A stretch of 64,000 bases of DNA from Planctomycetota bacterium (lineage in GTDB: Bacteria > Planctomycetota > Phycisphaerae > Sedimentisphaerales > Anaerobacaceae), in NCBI GenBank assembly GCA_019456145.1, contig VRUL01000009.1:1-64000 (forward strand). The letters are read 5' to 3'. The translations under genes and the position numbers were made by a program. The notes under the pieces are model-generated. The model did not search any database. It was not told the origin of the DNA and saw nothing but the letters and a program-made list of their open reading frames with translations. Shown in pieces: positions 62,863-64,000 of the stretch (positions are counted from its first letter, which is position 1; each line of letters opens with the position of its first letter).

Positions 62863-62946
62863 AGTAGAAACGGATGATCGCTTAAGTTGAGGAAAGTGAG
62901 ACCATTGGGGAAAGTTTCACCGTTGATTTTGAAGGAGTGGTTTATT

Positions 62947-63888
62947 ATGGCGAAAAAATTCAGTTATGATGTAGTTAAACGTTGGAAAGGTAATCCGCTG
63001 CTTACTATTGAGGACATCCCTTTCCCCTGCAATACTGTCTTTAATGCTGCTTGCGCAAAATACAATGGTCAATATATACTGCTGCTGCGTATTGAAGATC
63101 TGACGGGCCGATCTGTTTTTGCCCTGGCCCGAAGTGATGATGGATACCATTTTGAACTTGAACCTGATCCGGTAATGACGCCCTGTACGCAGGATGATTG
63201 TTTCAAAGAATATGAAAAAAAAGGCATCGAGGACCCCCGCATAACCAAAATCGGAGACGTGTATTATATAATGTACACCGCCGTTTCGTCGTATGGCGCG
63301 CTGCTGGCACTTGCCAAAACAACTGATTTCAAAAACTTTGAACGAATTGCGCTTGTTTCCGAGCCGGAAAACAAAGACGGCGTACTGTTCCCTGAGAAAA
63401 TAAACGGCAAATACGCCAGGCTCGACAGACCCGTCGCAGGTGGCCTGGGCAATATCTGGATTTCATATTCGGACGACATGATTGCCTGGGGTGGTTCAAG
63501 ATGCGTTATGACGGTTCGTGACGATCACTGGGATTCCTGGCGGATTGGAGCTTCATCACAACCGATCAAAATAGATAGTGGCTGGCTGATAATCTATCAC
63601 GGTGTAAAAAGTGCTTCCGGCGGACCCATTTACAGACTCGGTGCTGCCGTACTGGCCGAAGATGATCCGTCAAAAGTGCTTTGTCGAAGCGCGATACCGA
63701 TTCTTTCACCGCGGGAATATTATGAACGTGTCGGAGACGTTAACAATGTAGTTTTTTCCTGTGGCGCTATTCTGGAAGACGATGGCGAGCAGCTAAAGAT
63801 TTATTATGGGGCTTCAGATACTTCCATCTGCCTCGGCACGGCAAACGTCAATGAACTGATGCAGTTCTGCACAATCGGAGAGCATTGA
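62947..63888 (+). CDS. GH130-family mannoside phosphorylase-like protein
   Basis: 313 residues from ATG 62947 with GAAGGAG nine bases upstream. A five-bladed propeller: NPLLTIEDIPFPCNTVFNAA, YILLLRIEDLTGRSVFAL, GIEDPRITKIGDVYYIMYTA with the catalytic Asp in EDPR, GLGNIWISYSDD, and WLIIYHGVKSASGGPIYRLG. GH130 enzymes phosphorolyse beta-mannosides. No signal peptide, so it is cytoplasmic. The remaining 112 bases to the window end hold no gene that I can support. Confidence 0.9.
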   Translation: MAKKFSYDVVKRWKGNPLLTIEDIPFPCNTVFNAACAKYNGQYILLLRIEDLTGRSVFALARSDDGYHFELEPDPVMTPCTQDDCFKEYEKKGIEDPRITKIGDVYYIMYTAVSSYGALLALAKTTDFKNFERIALVSEPENKDGVLFPEKINGKYARLDRPVAGGLGNIWISYSDDMIAWGGSRCVMTVRDDHWDSWRIGASSQPIKIDSGWLIIYHGVKSASGGPIYRLGAAVLAEDDPSKVLCRSAIPILSPREYYERVGDVNNVVFSCGAILEDDGEQLKIYYGASDTSICLGTANVNELMQFCTIGEH

Positions 63889-64000
63889 TTTCCCAGGCAA
63901 CTGTCCTGTGGGTTGAGTTTGTAAGACTGTATAAAAGAAGAATTGTTATGAGAATAAAATCCCCGGGTTTTTCGTTGCTTATTTGAGAGACTATCTTGCT

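Overview
The window looks like a piece of a chromosome from a planctomycete of the Phycisphaerae type, probably an uncultured lineage. The signs are an eight-gene MoxR/DUF58/BatA/DUF4175/DUF4159 operon in the planctomycete arrangement, a Tat-exported Gfo/Idh/MocA oxidoreductase followed by a DUF1080 lipoprotein, an exported neutral ceramidase, and remnants of 'TIDGGGG'-type and RCC1-repeat exported proteins. This taxonomic reading is inference; there is no rRNA or complete tRNA gene in the window.

Region 1 (1-2.6 kb) has the stump of an exported protein, a stretch of small repeats, a ceramidase-family gene whose start may come from a dispersed palindromic repeat, and an RCC1 remnant. Region 2 (2.6-17.2 kb, minus strand, GC-rich) is one tightly coupled operon, read from 17.2 kb leftwards: TPR/HExxH peptidase-like protein, DUF4159, MoxR ATPase, DUF58, BatA/VWA, DUF4175, VWA/glutamine-amidotransferase-like protein, C13-like protein. 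A clear TTGAAT-N16-TATAAT promoter sits right in front of its first codon. Region 3 (17.2-22.1 kb) mixes intact genes (oxidoreductase, DUF1080, metallo-beta-lactamase fold) with gene fragments: amidohydrolase, a Gfo/Idh gene with an internal deletion, a kinase tail, an SGNH hydrolase tail, and an MBL protein cut short by a 14-bp tandem duplication.

Region 4 (22.4-28.1 kb, AT-rich) carries a glycoside hydrolase, several very small genes, a tRNA/tmRNA 3'-end-like fragment with a terminator, a PDZ lipoprotein and over 1 kb of mostly non-coding DNA with an inverted repeat. Region 5 (28.1-35.5 kb) is a signalling block: a giant PAS/GAF kinase, its NarL-type regulator, CsrA, two decayed regulator paralogues, a zinc-ribbon protein and a glycosyltransferase. 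Region 6 (35.6-47.8 kb) is a run of stress and redox genes: superoxide reductase, OsmC, ferredoxin, Hsp20, CBS, alcohol dehydrogenase, thioredoxin-fold protein, two ferritin-like proteins, 2-hydroxyacid dehydrogenase, azoreductase, nickel superoxide dismutase and a two-subunit 2-oxoacid oxidoreductase. Region 7 (48.0-51.7 kb) is a PAS kinase with two single-domain receivers.

Region 8 (51.9-59.8 kb) is an arsenosugar biosynthesis operon: TIGR04283 glycosyltransferase, ArsM methyltransferase, ArsS radical SAM enzyme, DUF547 protein, TIGR04282 protein, a transaldolase-family enzyme, a mercuric-reductase-like flavoprotein and a TVP38 membrane protein. On the same strand after 123 bp comes a type III polyketide synthase with two methyltransferases (59.9-62.7 kb), then a 164-bp palindromic element and a GH130 phosphorylase. 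The most interesting leads are the arsenosugar operon with its transaldolase and polyketide neighbours, the tandem duplication that splits the MBL protein, the series of decaying response regulators, and a nickel superoxide dismutase whose signal peptide would expose the metal-binding histidine without a dedicated protease.
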